A stretch of 36,577 bases of DNA from a virus. Where the stretch lies: IMG/VR virus record IMGVR_UViG_3300034110_000200, positions 1 to 36,577 of that record. One strand, written 5' to 3'. Positions 30,201 through 36,577 of this stretch are shown here, in pieces. The notes under the pieces are model-generated. The model searched no databases, was not told the DNA's origin, and worked only from the letters and a program-made list of their open reading frames with translations. The position numbers and the translations under genes were made by a program. The stretch's first letter is position 1. Every line of letters begins with the position of its first letter.

Positions 30201-30926
30201 ATGGGATGTACAAAATGTAAGACAGACAAATGCTCATGTGCAACTTCACTATGCATAAATCCTTTAATCTATATGATGAAGGATGTGTTTTCATTAGTAG
30301 GAACTGATACTGATGATCTAATAGCAATGACAACCTTGTCTGGTATTTCTGTTAACTTTCCAGTTCCAGTGCCACCGCCTACTGAATACACATATACATT
30401 ACCTTTAGCAATGGTTCAAGTTTTATCTTCAGGAATATCAATTTCTAACAATAAAACCTTATGTTGCCCAGATTGTAGATCAGGTTTGTATTTTATTGGA
30501 AATGATCAATTAGTATTAGATTTAATTCAAGAAGTTCCGGTTACAGAAATTTGTTGTATTGAACATTTAAGTTCATTTTCAACATGGTCTACTGTTTTGG
30601 CCGCATGGGTTTTAGAATACACATCTCAACCAAGATGTTGTGATACAGATTTTTCTGAAGCATCTCAACTTTGGATACAGGCGGCAAGTGCATCTACTGA
30701 TTATTTTTATTTAAACACTATTATTGAAAGTGGAATTTTTGAAACATCTTCATTTAATAATTATAGTGGTATGGGTATTTTATTTAATTACCTACAACTT
30801 AATCATCCAGAACTAACTGCTGATGATTATTTAAATTTATTAGGAGTAATAGCAGCTTTGGGAATTGTTGTTAAATGTAGCGATTGCTCTATGTCTATTA
30901 GTTCTTTATTAACCTATATTGGATAG
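30201..30926 (+). CDS. Cysteine-rich tail protein, paralogue B, 241 aa
   Basis: A 241-residue tandem paralogue of the preceding gene, with LCCPDC at 87-92, EICCIE near 117, CCDTDF at 146-151 and VKCSDC at 224-229, plus a similar end (IAALGIVVKCSDCSMSIS against FNAGIVIKCDGCNLFIG). The N-terminus differs: it begins MGCTKCKTDKCSC, a cysteine tag like those of other fibre proteins here. The middle is longer by about 35 residues (LPLAMVQVLSSGISISN, then WSTVLAAWVLEY). Retention of all cysteines after divergence suggests they are functional. It may be a subunit of a tail-tip or fibre-base complex. Confidence 0.6.
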   Translation: MGCTKCKTDKCSCATSLCINPLIYMMKDVFSLVGTDTDDLIAMTTLSGISVNFPVPVPPPTEYTYTLPLAMVQVLSSGISISNNKTLCCPDCRSGLYFIGNDQLVLDLIQEVPVTEICCIEHLSSFSTWSTVLAAWVLEYTSQPRCCDTDFSEASQLWIQAASASTDYFYLNTIIESGIFETSSFNNYSGMGILFNYLQLNHPELTADDYLNLLGVIAALGIVVKCSDCSMSISSLLTYIG

Positions 30927-30948
30927 TCAATATTAAAAAACATATAAA

Positions 30949-32382
30949 ATGGCGTGTGCATCTTGTCAACAAAATAATCAGGTAGTAACCAATCAAACAA
31001 ATTGTGATTGTGCATGTGGATGCGTTGATCCTGTATGTCCAACACCACAACCGTGTACAGAAATTACTGATTCAAAATGTATTATATATACTGATCCAGC
31101 AATTATTTGCGGATTAGATACAGTTGTAACAGCTAACTCATCTGTTTCTACAGCTTTAAATAGCATAACTTCTTATTTTTGTGCTAATGGTGGAGGTGGT
31201 GGAGGTACTGGCCCCGCTGGTCCTATAGGTCCTGCTGGTGTTCAAGGAATTCAAGGAGTGGCTGGCCCTACTGGACCACAAGGAACTGCTGGTTCTGCAG
31301 GTGGTGCAGGCACAACAGGTGCTACTGGACCACAGGGTGCGCAAGGTGTTCCTGGGCCTATTGGACCCGCTGGCTTAAACTGGCAAGGTTCATGGTCACC
31401 TTTAGGTATTTATGCTCCTGATGACGCTGTAGGATTTAATGGTGCTTCATGGTTTTGTTTAAATGCCGTTGGTCCATTTCCAACTAATCCACTTTTAGAT
31501 CCAACCAACTGGGCTTTATTGGCTTCACAAGGTGCTGTCGGCCCTACTGGTCCAACTGGTGCCGCTGGGGTAGCTGGTGCTGCAGGTGCTACTGGCCCTC
31601 AAGGGGTTGCTGGTTCAGCGGGTGCTCAAGGCGCACAGGGTATACCAGGTCCAACGGGAGCACAAGGTATTCAGGGTATTCAAGGTGTTCCAGGGTCTGG
31701 AACTGCACAAAATACATGGTTAACTTTTAACTCTACAGCTGGTAATGTTTCAGCAAATTCACCAAATGAGGTAATTACATTTGTTGGACAAAAAGAAATC
31801 AATACAAGTATTTCTGGACAAACGGTAACAATAAACTCATGGAGATATGAAATTGGTGAATATGTAAATGCTCAAGGAGGAGTAATTTATCATAGATGGA
31901 TTTCATCTACACCAGGTGGACCTCCAGGTTTGGGTGCTACACAAAATTATTTAATTGTAGATCTTGTAGATTTATCTGTAGGCACAAATGTTCAATGGGC
32001 AACAGCATATGTAGACATAGCTAATGCTGAATCTACAAACACTGGATCTCTTAATACGGCTTTAATGATTGCAGCTGGGGCTCCGGCTGGTATAACAACG
32101 GGAACAGCCGCTGTTTTATGTGATTCTAGTACTAATTGGGGTCAAATAGATTGGTATCTTCCAGCTGTTGATGAATTATCTAAGTTATATAGCAATAGAT
32201 TTGAAGTTCAAATGGGACTTAGTATAGTAGGTGGTACCGAATTAAATTTTAATTCTTATTGGAGTAGTACTGAGTATGATGCTACTTTAGCATACCAGTA
32301 TTCTTTTACTAATGGTTATACTTGGGTACAAGGTAAGACCTCTGGATCCGCGGTACGGGCTGTAAGAAGATTTTCTATATAA
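30949..32382 (+). CDS. Collagen-like fibre with DUF1566/Lcl C-terminal domain
   Basis: A 477-residue fibre. Residues 1-36 are a Cys-rich tag (MACASCQQ, CDCACGCVDPVC). Residues 87-141 and 196-250 are Gly-X-Y collagen-like repeats. Between them at 142-195 is a Trp-rich module (NWQGSWSPLG, DDAVGFNGASWFC, NWALLASQG) nearly matching the one in the 6705 fibre. Residues 300-477 match the DUF1566/Lcl lectin-like fold: WYLPAVDELSKLY, YWSSTEY, then WVQGKTSGSAVRAVRRFSI at the end. Lcl-type domains are found on surface adhesins and on some phage fibres. The architecture is that of a multivalent receptor-binding fibre. Confidence 0.8.
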   Translation: MACASCQQNNQVVTNQTNCDCACGCVDPVCPTPQPCTEITDSKCIIYTDPAIICGLDTVVTANSSVSTALNSITSYFCANGGGGGGTGPAGPIGPAGVQGIQGVAGPTGPQGTAGSAGGAGTTGATGPQGAQGVPGPIGPAGLNWQGSWSPLGIYAPDDAVGFNGASWFCLNAVGPFPTNPLLDPTNWALLASQGAVGPTGPTGAAGVAGAAGATGPQGVAGSAGAQGAQGIPGPTGAQGIQGIQGVPGSGTAQNTWLTFNSTAGNVSANSPNEVITFVGQKEINTSISGQTVTINSWRYEIGEYVNAQGGVIYHRWISSTPGGPPGLGATQNYLIVDLVDLSVGTNVQWATAYVDIANAESTNTGSLNTALMIAAGAPAGITTGTAAVLCDSSTNWGQIDWYLPAVDELSKLYSNRFEVQMGLSIVGGTELNFNSYWSSTEYDATLAYQYSFTNGYTWVQGKTSGSAVRAVRRFSI

Positions 32383-32393
32383 AAAATAATAAG

Positions 32394-32891
32394 ATGTGTG
32401 TAAATTGTGAAAATACTAATTGTTCTGGATCTTGTAATGTAATCCCAAAAGGACTTAGAGGTCCGCGTGGATTTAAAGGAGACACAGGAGCAACCGGAGC
32501 GCAGGGGCTTATTGGTATCACTGGCCCGCAAGGACCAAGTGGCTTACAAGGACTACAGGGCATTCAAGGTATCCAAGGATTTACAGGAAGCGTTGGTCCA
32601 GCTGGTGCCGGTGGAACGGTTGGTTCTCCGGGATTGCCTGGGGCAAATGGTGTTAATGGTACAAATGGAATTGATGGTGCTCCTGGAGCAACTGGTTTGC
32701 AAGGCATACAGGGAGACCAAGGATATTCCGGTAGAGGATTAGCTATATTTTCTCAAGTTAGTCAACCAACTCCCGCTGATTTTAATACTCTTTATTCTAC
32801 AATTGAAGGATACGGTGTTAATTTTGTTCCCGCCTCTGGAAATAATGCGCTTAAACCAGGAGATATTTGGATTCAACCATGTAGTATATAA
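32394..32891 (+). CDS. Collagen-like short fibre, 165 aa
   Basis: A 165-residue protein beginning MCVNCENTNCSGSC, then Gly-X-Y repeats from about residue 20 to 115 (GLRGPRGFKGDTGATG, GPQGPSGLQGLQGIQGIQG, GLPGANGVNGTNG) and a short C-terminal head (VSQPTPADFNTLYSTIEGYG, ALKPGDIWIQPCSI). Repeats of GPP-like type form triple helices even without hydroxyproline, and phage fibres use them as rigid stalks. Cys residues in the N-terminal tag could lock the three chains. The C-terminal KPGDIWIQPC end is typical of small fibre caps. It follows the previous gene by 11 bases. Confidence 0.75.
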   Translation: MCVNCENTNCSGSCNVIPKGLRGPRGFKGDTGATGAQGLIGITGPQGPSGLQGLQGIQGIQGFTGSVGPAGAGGTVGSPGLPGANGVNGTNGIDGAPGATGLQGIQGDQGYSGRGLAIFSQVSQPTPADFNTLYSTIEGYGVNFVPASGNNALKPGDIWIQPCSI

Positions 32892-32894
32892 TAG

Positions 32895-34631
32895 ATGAGT
32901 ACTTATAAAATATTTGATGGTACTAATTGGGTTGATCCTTGTGATTGCAATGTAAGTATTATTGATAGTTCAGGTACATTTAAATTGCTAGACCCAAACA
33001 ATTGTGTTCTAAAGTATTTTGATGGTACCGGTTGGTGTGATATTACATGTCCTTGTGAATGTCCAGATGGACAAGTTTTAAATATTTTAACAAATGAATG
33101 CGAGCTAACTACAACCGTTGCTGCTACACCGTCTGGTGGAGCAACATATGAGTTAGGGGCCGGGGACATGAGTACAGCATATAGTAGTTCTGGAGCAAGA
33201 CTTTATGAAGACATAAGCACTAAAATATTTCCACTAAATGGATTTAGCCCTACAGGTTTTTCATCTGGCTATAAAGTTGTAGATGCCGCAGGCACAGGCA
33301 CTACAGTAACTATACAACAAACATCTTCAAATCCAATTTGGGATGAAGACGGCAGTGGAACAGCAGGAAGACTAAATATGTCTAGTGTGTGGGCATATGA
33401 TCCAACTCCATTTCCTGATGGTGAGTGGTTAACTTTAAGATACTGTATTAATATAACTGCTGAAAAACAATATGTTTTTGGCATGGCCGGAGACAATCAG
33501 GTTAAAGCAACAATAAATTCAACTACTTTTAATGGTGGCGGAATCACTAATCTAGTTAATTTATGGGCATCAGCATTTCCTGGAGGAGCACCGCTTACTG
33601 GTTTGCAAACAGGACCATTTGTTTTTTGGCACATGTTTCCAATAACTCTACCTATTGGAAGTCATATTTTAGAACTATCTGGATATAATATATTATCATA
33701 TCGCGCATTTGGTGCAGAGATATATGATATAAGTGAAACGGACATGATTAATAATTTAATGGTTCCATCATTAATTGTTCCTACAGCTATTGACCCATAC
33801 ATAATATTCTCTACAAAAGACCTTGTAAGTGTTCCTCCTTTATTAATTCCTGCACCAGGAGCAGTAATAACATGGAGTTGTGATCCAGGTTTTACTTTAT
33901 CTGAATGTAATGGTGCACCATCCTGCACTGAAGTTATATCAACTCCTTGCACAGAGATACCTCCTCCAATAAATTTAGATATAGATGATCAAATTAATAT
34001 TTGGTTTGACAATTCTGGTTCAATAGAAACTACAGAAGCACCATTGTTAGATTTATATGCAAATGAATTAAAGGCCTGTCTATTGCCATTCTATAATAAT
34101 GATCCGTTAATATATGCGGACAGGGTTAAACTATTTAATATGTTTGATATTAATGGAGTTTGGGATTATAGTGAGCGATTTGTAAAATGCTTAGGAACTG
34201 ATAGAAACTTTCAAAGGGGTGTGGGTACACCTGGAAAAGTAATAAACCTAACCTTTTCTGATGAGTCTTCTGTATATGGATATGGTGACACAAGACCATT
34301 TGATCCAAGCGGAAGAACAGTTCAATATGATAATGACATGGTAGATTGCCGCGCCAATATTGCTCAATCTATTCTTGATGGGTATAGAATATATGGAACT
34401 GCATTTAGGGTTACATCAGATCAAGATGTTTCTCATGGATTCAGAGGCTTGACACGAGCAACACTTATAAATGTTGGAGTGTATACACCTCCATTTAATT
34501 TAAATGACTACTACACATCTAATTTTAACTGCAACCTAGATACATTAGCAGCCGAAACACCTAGATATTATAGAGACCAAATTGTAGCGTCTTTAAAAGC
34601 TTTAGGAATAACTATTCCAAATTGTCCATAA
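32895..34631 (+). CDS. Adhesin with C-terminal von Willebrand A-like domain, 578 aa
   Basis: A 578-residue protein. Residues 5-50 contain two copies of a short beta unit, each with FDGT-N/G-W-x-D-(P)C (7-16 and 42-48), followed by a CPCECP cluster (52-57). Residues 90-290 are a beta-rich region (LRYCINITAEKQYVFGMAGD, PITLPIGSHILELSG). Residues 359-578 resemble a von Willebrand factor A domain: NIWFDNSGSIE at 368-378 has the MIDAS motif D-N-S-G-S (Asp372, Ser374, Ser376), VINLTFSDES (449-458) fits the Asp-containing strand and DMVDCRANIAQSILDGYRIY the neighbouring helix. vWA domains bind proteins through a metal ion. A receptor- or matrix-binding role is inferred. Confidence 0.6.
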   Translation: MSTYKIFDGTNWVDPCDCNVSIIDSSGTFKLLDPNNCVLKYFDGTGWCDITCPCECPDGQVLNILTNECELTTTVAATPSGGATYELGAGDMSTAYSSSGARLYEDISTKIFPLNGFSPTGFSSGYKVVDAAGTGTTVTIQQTSSNPIWDEDGSGTAGRLNMSSVWAYDPTPFPDGEWLTLRYCINITAEKQYVFGMAGDNQVKATINSTTFNGGGITNLVNLWASAFPGGAPLTGLQTGPFVFWHMFPITLPIGSHILELSGYNILSYRAFGAEIYDISETDMINNLMVPSLIVPTAIDPYIIFSTKDLVSVPPLLIPAPGAVITWSCDPGFTLSECNGAPSCTEVISTPCTEIPPPINLDIDDQINIWFDNSGSIETTEAPLLDLYANELKACLLPFYNNDPLIYADRVKLFNMFDINGVWDYSERFVKCLGTDRNFQRGVGTPGKVINLTFSDESSVYGYGDTRPFDPSGRTVQYDNDMVDCRANIAQSILDGYRIYGTAFRVTSDQDVSHGFRGLTRATLINVGVYTPPFNLNDYYTSNFNCNLDTLAAETPRYYRDQIVASLKALGITIPNCP

Positions 34632-34642
34632 ATTAAAAAGAT

Positions 34643-35713
34643 ATGTGTAATTGTACAGATAAAACATGTTGTAAGCATGCAGAAGTAAAGCTCAGAGGCC
34701 CTCGTGGATTTGTTGGGCCAGCAGGACCTGTTGGATTAACTGGTGCAATCGGCTTACAAGGTATTCAAGGAATACCCGGTATTGCAGGTTCAAATGGAGC
34801 AAATGGATTGAATGGCGCTCAAGGCATGCCTGGTATTCCAACATCAATATTAGATACAAATACTGTTGATTTAGATTACACCGGAGGCGTACTTGTTGCA
34901 AATGTTCAAGACACAGGATGGGTTAACTTATTAGGGTTTGCATTTATGGCTGCTAATCCAGGTAGACCACAATGTAGAAGAATTGGAAACGTAATTCACT
35001 TTAGAGGATATGCAGTTGTTCCTATGGGAACTGGTGATGGTGGTGCTAGTGGTGCTATTGAATTGTCAAATGATTCAGATGACTATGTTACATTTAAAAA
35101 AGGAAAAACATTTAATACTGTTGATTCTGGTAGCGCTGCTGATTCATGTGAATTACTTGGGTACGCGGGCGTTACTCCATGGTTAACAGCTACTACTGCA
35201 ATTGGTCTTAGGTTTAATAGAGGCAATTCAGTAATTCCAACATCAGTTATACCAGTAGGTAATACACTAGATGGTAGTTATGTTTTAAATACTAGAAATG
35301 TTATTGCTAGAACAGTAACAACTACTGGCAATAAAAATGCTGGTTTACATTCTTTAGTAGGTTTAACAATTGGAAGCAATGGGACGCTATTAATGTCTAG
35401 TATTTTATATGATGAAACATATCCTGGAGCATTAGCCGGCATTGAATATAGCTCTATAGGTAGAAGTATGATAAGTAATATTATATCTGGTGAAAATATA
35501 CCGGTTTTTACATCAACTGCTCCATCAAGTTATAATGCTACAGCAGCAGGTGCATATTCACCTGATATTACAGGTAGCGCTGACACTTGGGCCTTTAGTC
35601 AAAACGCTGGTCACGCTGATCAACTTGGTGGATTTATAATTCAATTGTCAGGACTAATGAGTTATATAAGTCCGTGTGCAACTTTAATACCAACACCAAC
35701 ACCATGTACTTAA
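34643..35713 (+). CDS. Collagen-like tail fibre, 356 aa
   Basis: A 356-residue fibre with N-terminal Cys-rich tag MCNCTDKTCCKH, Gly-X-Y repeats at about 17-66 (GPRGFVGPAGPVGLTGAIG, GLQGIQGIPGIAG), then a 280-residue C-terminal part. That part begins with a segment like DTGWVNLLGFAFMA and RIGNVIHFRGYAVV, typical of beta-sandwich tips, and ends with a Thr/Pro-rich tail (LIPTPTPCT). It is the last gene of the second fibre block before the terminator at 35778. The C-terminal part probably contacts the receptor. The family of the tip is not recognised. Confidence 0.7.
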   Translation: MCNCTDKTCCKHAEVKLRGPRGFVGPAGPVGLTGAIGLQGIQGIPGIAGSNGANGLNGAQGMPGIPTSILDTNTVDLDYTGGVLVANVQDTGWVNLLGFAFMAANPGRPQCRRIGNVIHFRGYAVVPMGTGDGGASGAIELSNDSDDYVTFKKGKTFNTVDSGSAADSCELLGYAGVTPWLTATTAIGLRFNRGNSVIPTSVIPVGNTLDGSYVLNTRNVIARTVTTTGNKNAGLHSLVGLTIGSNGTLLMSSILYDETYPGALAGIEYSSIGRSMISNIISGENIPVFTSTAPSSYNATAAGAYSPDITGSADTWAFSQNAGHADQLGGFIIQLSGLMSYISPCATLIPTPTPCT

Positions 35714-35745
35714 CTAATAAAAACAGCAACAACAACTTTAAGGAT

Positions 35746-35769
35746 GTCACAAGGTTGGTTTATTGTGGC
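35746..35769 (+). other. Small hairpin before the terminator
   Basis: GTCACAA at 35746-35752 pairs with TTGTGGC at 35763-35769 (one G-T pair) over a 10-base loop. It lies nine bases before the terminator hairpin. It has no T-run of its own, so it is probably not a terminator; it may protect the 3' end of the fibre mRNA. Confidence 0.4.
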
Positions 35770-35777
35770 TGACTAGA

Positions 35778-35809
35778 ACAAACCTCGGAGAGATTCGGGG
35801 TTTGTTTTT
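35778..35809 (+). terminator. Rho-independent terminator after the second fibre block
   Basis: ACAAACCTCG at 35778-35787 pairs with CGGGGTTTGT at 35796-35805 (one G-T pair) around GAGAGATT and continues into T5. It separates the fibre operon from the promoter at 35819. Confidence 0.9.
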
Positions 35810-35818
35810 ATAAATTAA

Positions 35819-35850
35819 TTTGTATTTTTGAACAAAAATTAGTATATTGT
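35819..35850 (+). promoter_or_regulatory. Promoter, TTTG / TATATTGTA type
   Basis: TTTG at 35819-35822, a 20-base spacer and TATATT at 35843-35848. A TTTGAA at 35827 lies 10 bases before it, as at 4138. The ATG of the next gene begins at 35851, directly after the element, so transcription may start within the gene's first codons or translation may begin further downstream. Confidence 0.5.
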
Positions 35851-36342
35851 ATGAGAGTTGACTTAAACAAACCGAGAGTTACTGAAAAGAAAAGTAAGGT
35901 AATTGACTATAAAGAAGTAAAAGATTTTAACAATCGTTATCCTGAGCACAATGTAAAGAAGACGGATATTGTAAAAATCATGCGGGCATTTAATTCAATA
36001 ATGACAGAGGAGACTATGATTAATATATATGGAGTTATAATTCCAGAAAATATTGGTGTGGTCTTTATTAATAATGCAGGTAAGCCTAAGCGTAAACCAG
36101 TTGATTATGCCAAGTCTAAAGAGCTTGGTACAATTGTTTACCATAAAAATTGGGACACTGATAATAATATTATGAGAATTGTTTTTATGAATAAAACTTT
36201 AAGAACAATGATTAGGAATACAAAGTTGTTTACGTTTAATCCTTTACAGGCATATAAAAGAAAAGCAAGTGCTTACTTTAAAAAAAGCTGGCCAAGATGT
36301 TTAAGTGTAAGTTATAATTCAACAATAGATATTAAAGTATAG
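35851..36342 (+). CDS. Conserved phage structural-operon protein, 163 aa
   Basis: A 163-residue basic protein. A helical N-terminus (DYKEVKDFNNRYPEHNVKKT) is followed by a beta part (MINIYGVIIPENIGVVFINN), then KPVDYAKSKELGTIVYHKNW and a basic C-terminal region (RTMIRNTKLFTFNP, YKRKASAYFKKSWPRCLSV). I recall the 'P-E-x-(I/L)-G-x-(V/L)-F-I' plus 'K-x-V-D-Y-x-x-S' plan from Bacteroidota phage structural operons, where it precedes connector-type genes, as here. No catalytic motif is visible. The start is uncertain: ATG 35851 touches the promoter element, and the next in-frame ATG is at 35980. Confidence 0.55.
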   Translation: MRVDLNKPRVTEKKSKVIDYKEVKDFNNRYPEHNVKKTDIVKIMRAFNSIMTEETMINIYGVIIPENIGVVFINNAGKPKRKPVDYAKSKELGTIVYHKNWDTDNNIMRIVFMNKTLRTMIRNTKLFTFNPLQAYKRKASAYFKKSWPRCLSVSYNSTIDIKV

Positions 36343-36344
36343 AT

Positions 36345-36577
36345 ATGACAAGCATTAGAGAATCCATATCAAGAATAAGAAATGTATTTAAGATTGTAAC
36401 TGAAGATGCATTCTTAACAGACAGGTTTATATATAGCTTGCTTCTAAAGCACTCTAAGACATTAATAAGAAGACAAGATGTAGAGAATAAGTTAATGCAG
36501 TACGATAGCTTATTTCAAACTCTCCCATATGTAGAACTAATAGAGATTGATAAGATAGAAGCAGATTGCGCTGGTAT
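36345..36577 (+). CDS. Head-tail connector-type structural protein (5' part only)
   Basis: A reading frame from ATG 36345, two bases after the previous stop, runs open to the right edge, giving the first 77 residues. The start MTSIRESISRIRNVFKIVTED, then FLTDRFIYSLLLKHSKTLIR and DVENKLMQYDSLFQTLPYVE, is a helical pattern I associate with virion proteins at the head-tail region of Bacteroidota phages, where D-x-F-(L/I)-(T/S)-x-R-(F/Y)-I and a Q-T-(L/I)-x-x-(V/I)-E motif recur. The C-terminal part is missing, so the call rests on those patterns. It would be the second gene of the operon begun at 35819. Confidence 0.5.
   Translation, partial: MTSIRESISRIRNVFKIVTEDAFLTDRFIYSLLLKHSKTLIRRQDVENKLMQYDSLFQTLPYVELIEIDKIEADCAG

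Noticed and set aside
31200-31700. A possible tandem repeat or CRISPR-like array in GC-rich short repeats
   Set aside because: The repeats are Gly-X-Y codon triplets of a collagen-like fibre, with variable spacing and no fixed 23-47 base repeat with unique spacers.
32467-32742. A 91-residue frame inside the collagen-like gene at 32394
   Set aside because: It is an out-of-frame shadow of the Gly-X-Y repeats, with no start context and a Val/Lys/Glu-rich composition set by the repeat.
1-36577. Assignment to the crAss-like phages (Crassvirales)
   Set aside because: Several genes resemble crAss-like ones (IHF-like, portal centre, pre-terminase gene), but the 911-residue portal, fibre-rich layout and absence of the giant RNA polymerase genes in this window do not settle it.
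1-36577. Prophage or integrated element
   Set aside because: There is no integrase, repressor, attachment repeat or host gene in the window, and all genes fit a lytic late region; this does not exclude such genes elsewhere in the genome.

Overview
The window is a 36.6 kb piece of a tailed double-stranded DNA phage genome (Caudoviricetes). Every gene I can support is on the + strand, packed with 1-35 base gaps or with ATGA/TAATG overlaps. The DNA is AT-rich. Most genes lack a Shine-Dalgarno sequence and have A-rich leaders, and several gaps carry Bacteroidota-type promoters (TTTG, about 20 bases, TAnnTTTG or a phage variant TATATTATAG). With the protein families seen, this points to an uncultivated phage of a Bacteroidota (Bacteroidetes) host. 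Some packaging genes resemble those of crAss-like and related Bacteroidota phages, but I cannot fix the family from sequence reading alone. There are no tRNAs, integrase, transposon or CRISPR, and no gene-free stretch longer than about 135 bases.

Layout. (1) 1-2275: end of an upstream gene, four tiny lysine-rich proteins, a small unknown, a SegE-like GIY-YIG endonuclease, a two-domain phage protein and a GroES-like small protein, closed by a terminator. (2) 2392-8938: first fibre/adhesin block, with a glycine-rich adhesin, a fibre-assembly-type small protein, two tandem fibres with self-cleaving S74 chaperone tails, a collagen-like fibre with a sugar-binding-like module and two beta-rich tail proteins. 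(3) 8950-10887: lysis cassette (single-protein spanin, holin, amidase) plus a small basic protein. (4) 10977-18756: DNA packaging, with a helix-turn-helix-like protein, an IHF/HU-like protein, a zinc-finger-like protein, a PD-(D/E)XK nuclease, a candidate small terminase, the large terminase and the portal. (5) 18886-21811: scaffold and major capsid protein, closed by a strong terminator. (6) 21872-25790: head/neck genes with small basic proteins, a carbonic-anhydrase-like protein of the LCIB/C type and a ferritin-like protein. (7) 25866-27446: a single highly expressed structural gene with its own promoter and terminator. (8) 27522-35713: cysteine-rich tail proteins and a second fibre block with collagen-like repeats, a DUF1566/Lcl-type lectin domain and a von Willebrand A domain. 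(9) 35851-end: start of a further structural operon.

How the genes work together. The block encodes head assembly, genome packaging, tail/adhesion and lysis, so it is the late region of the phage. Late transcription appears to be split by at least four hairpin terminators, each followed by a promoter-like site or a structural gene, which would let capsid, the 25866 protein and the fibres be made at different levels. The most surprising gene is 23551-24480, a likely LCIB-type beta-carbonic-anhydrase-fold protein placed inside the head/neck gene block. All functions are read from sequence patterns and remembered families; no database search was run.
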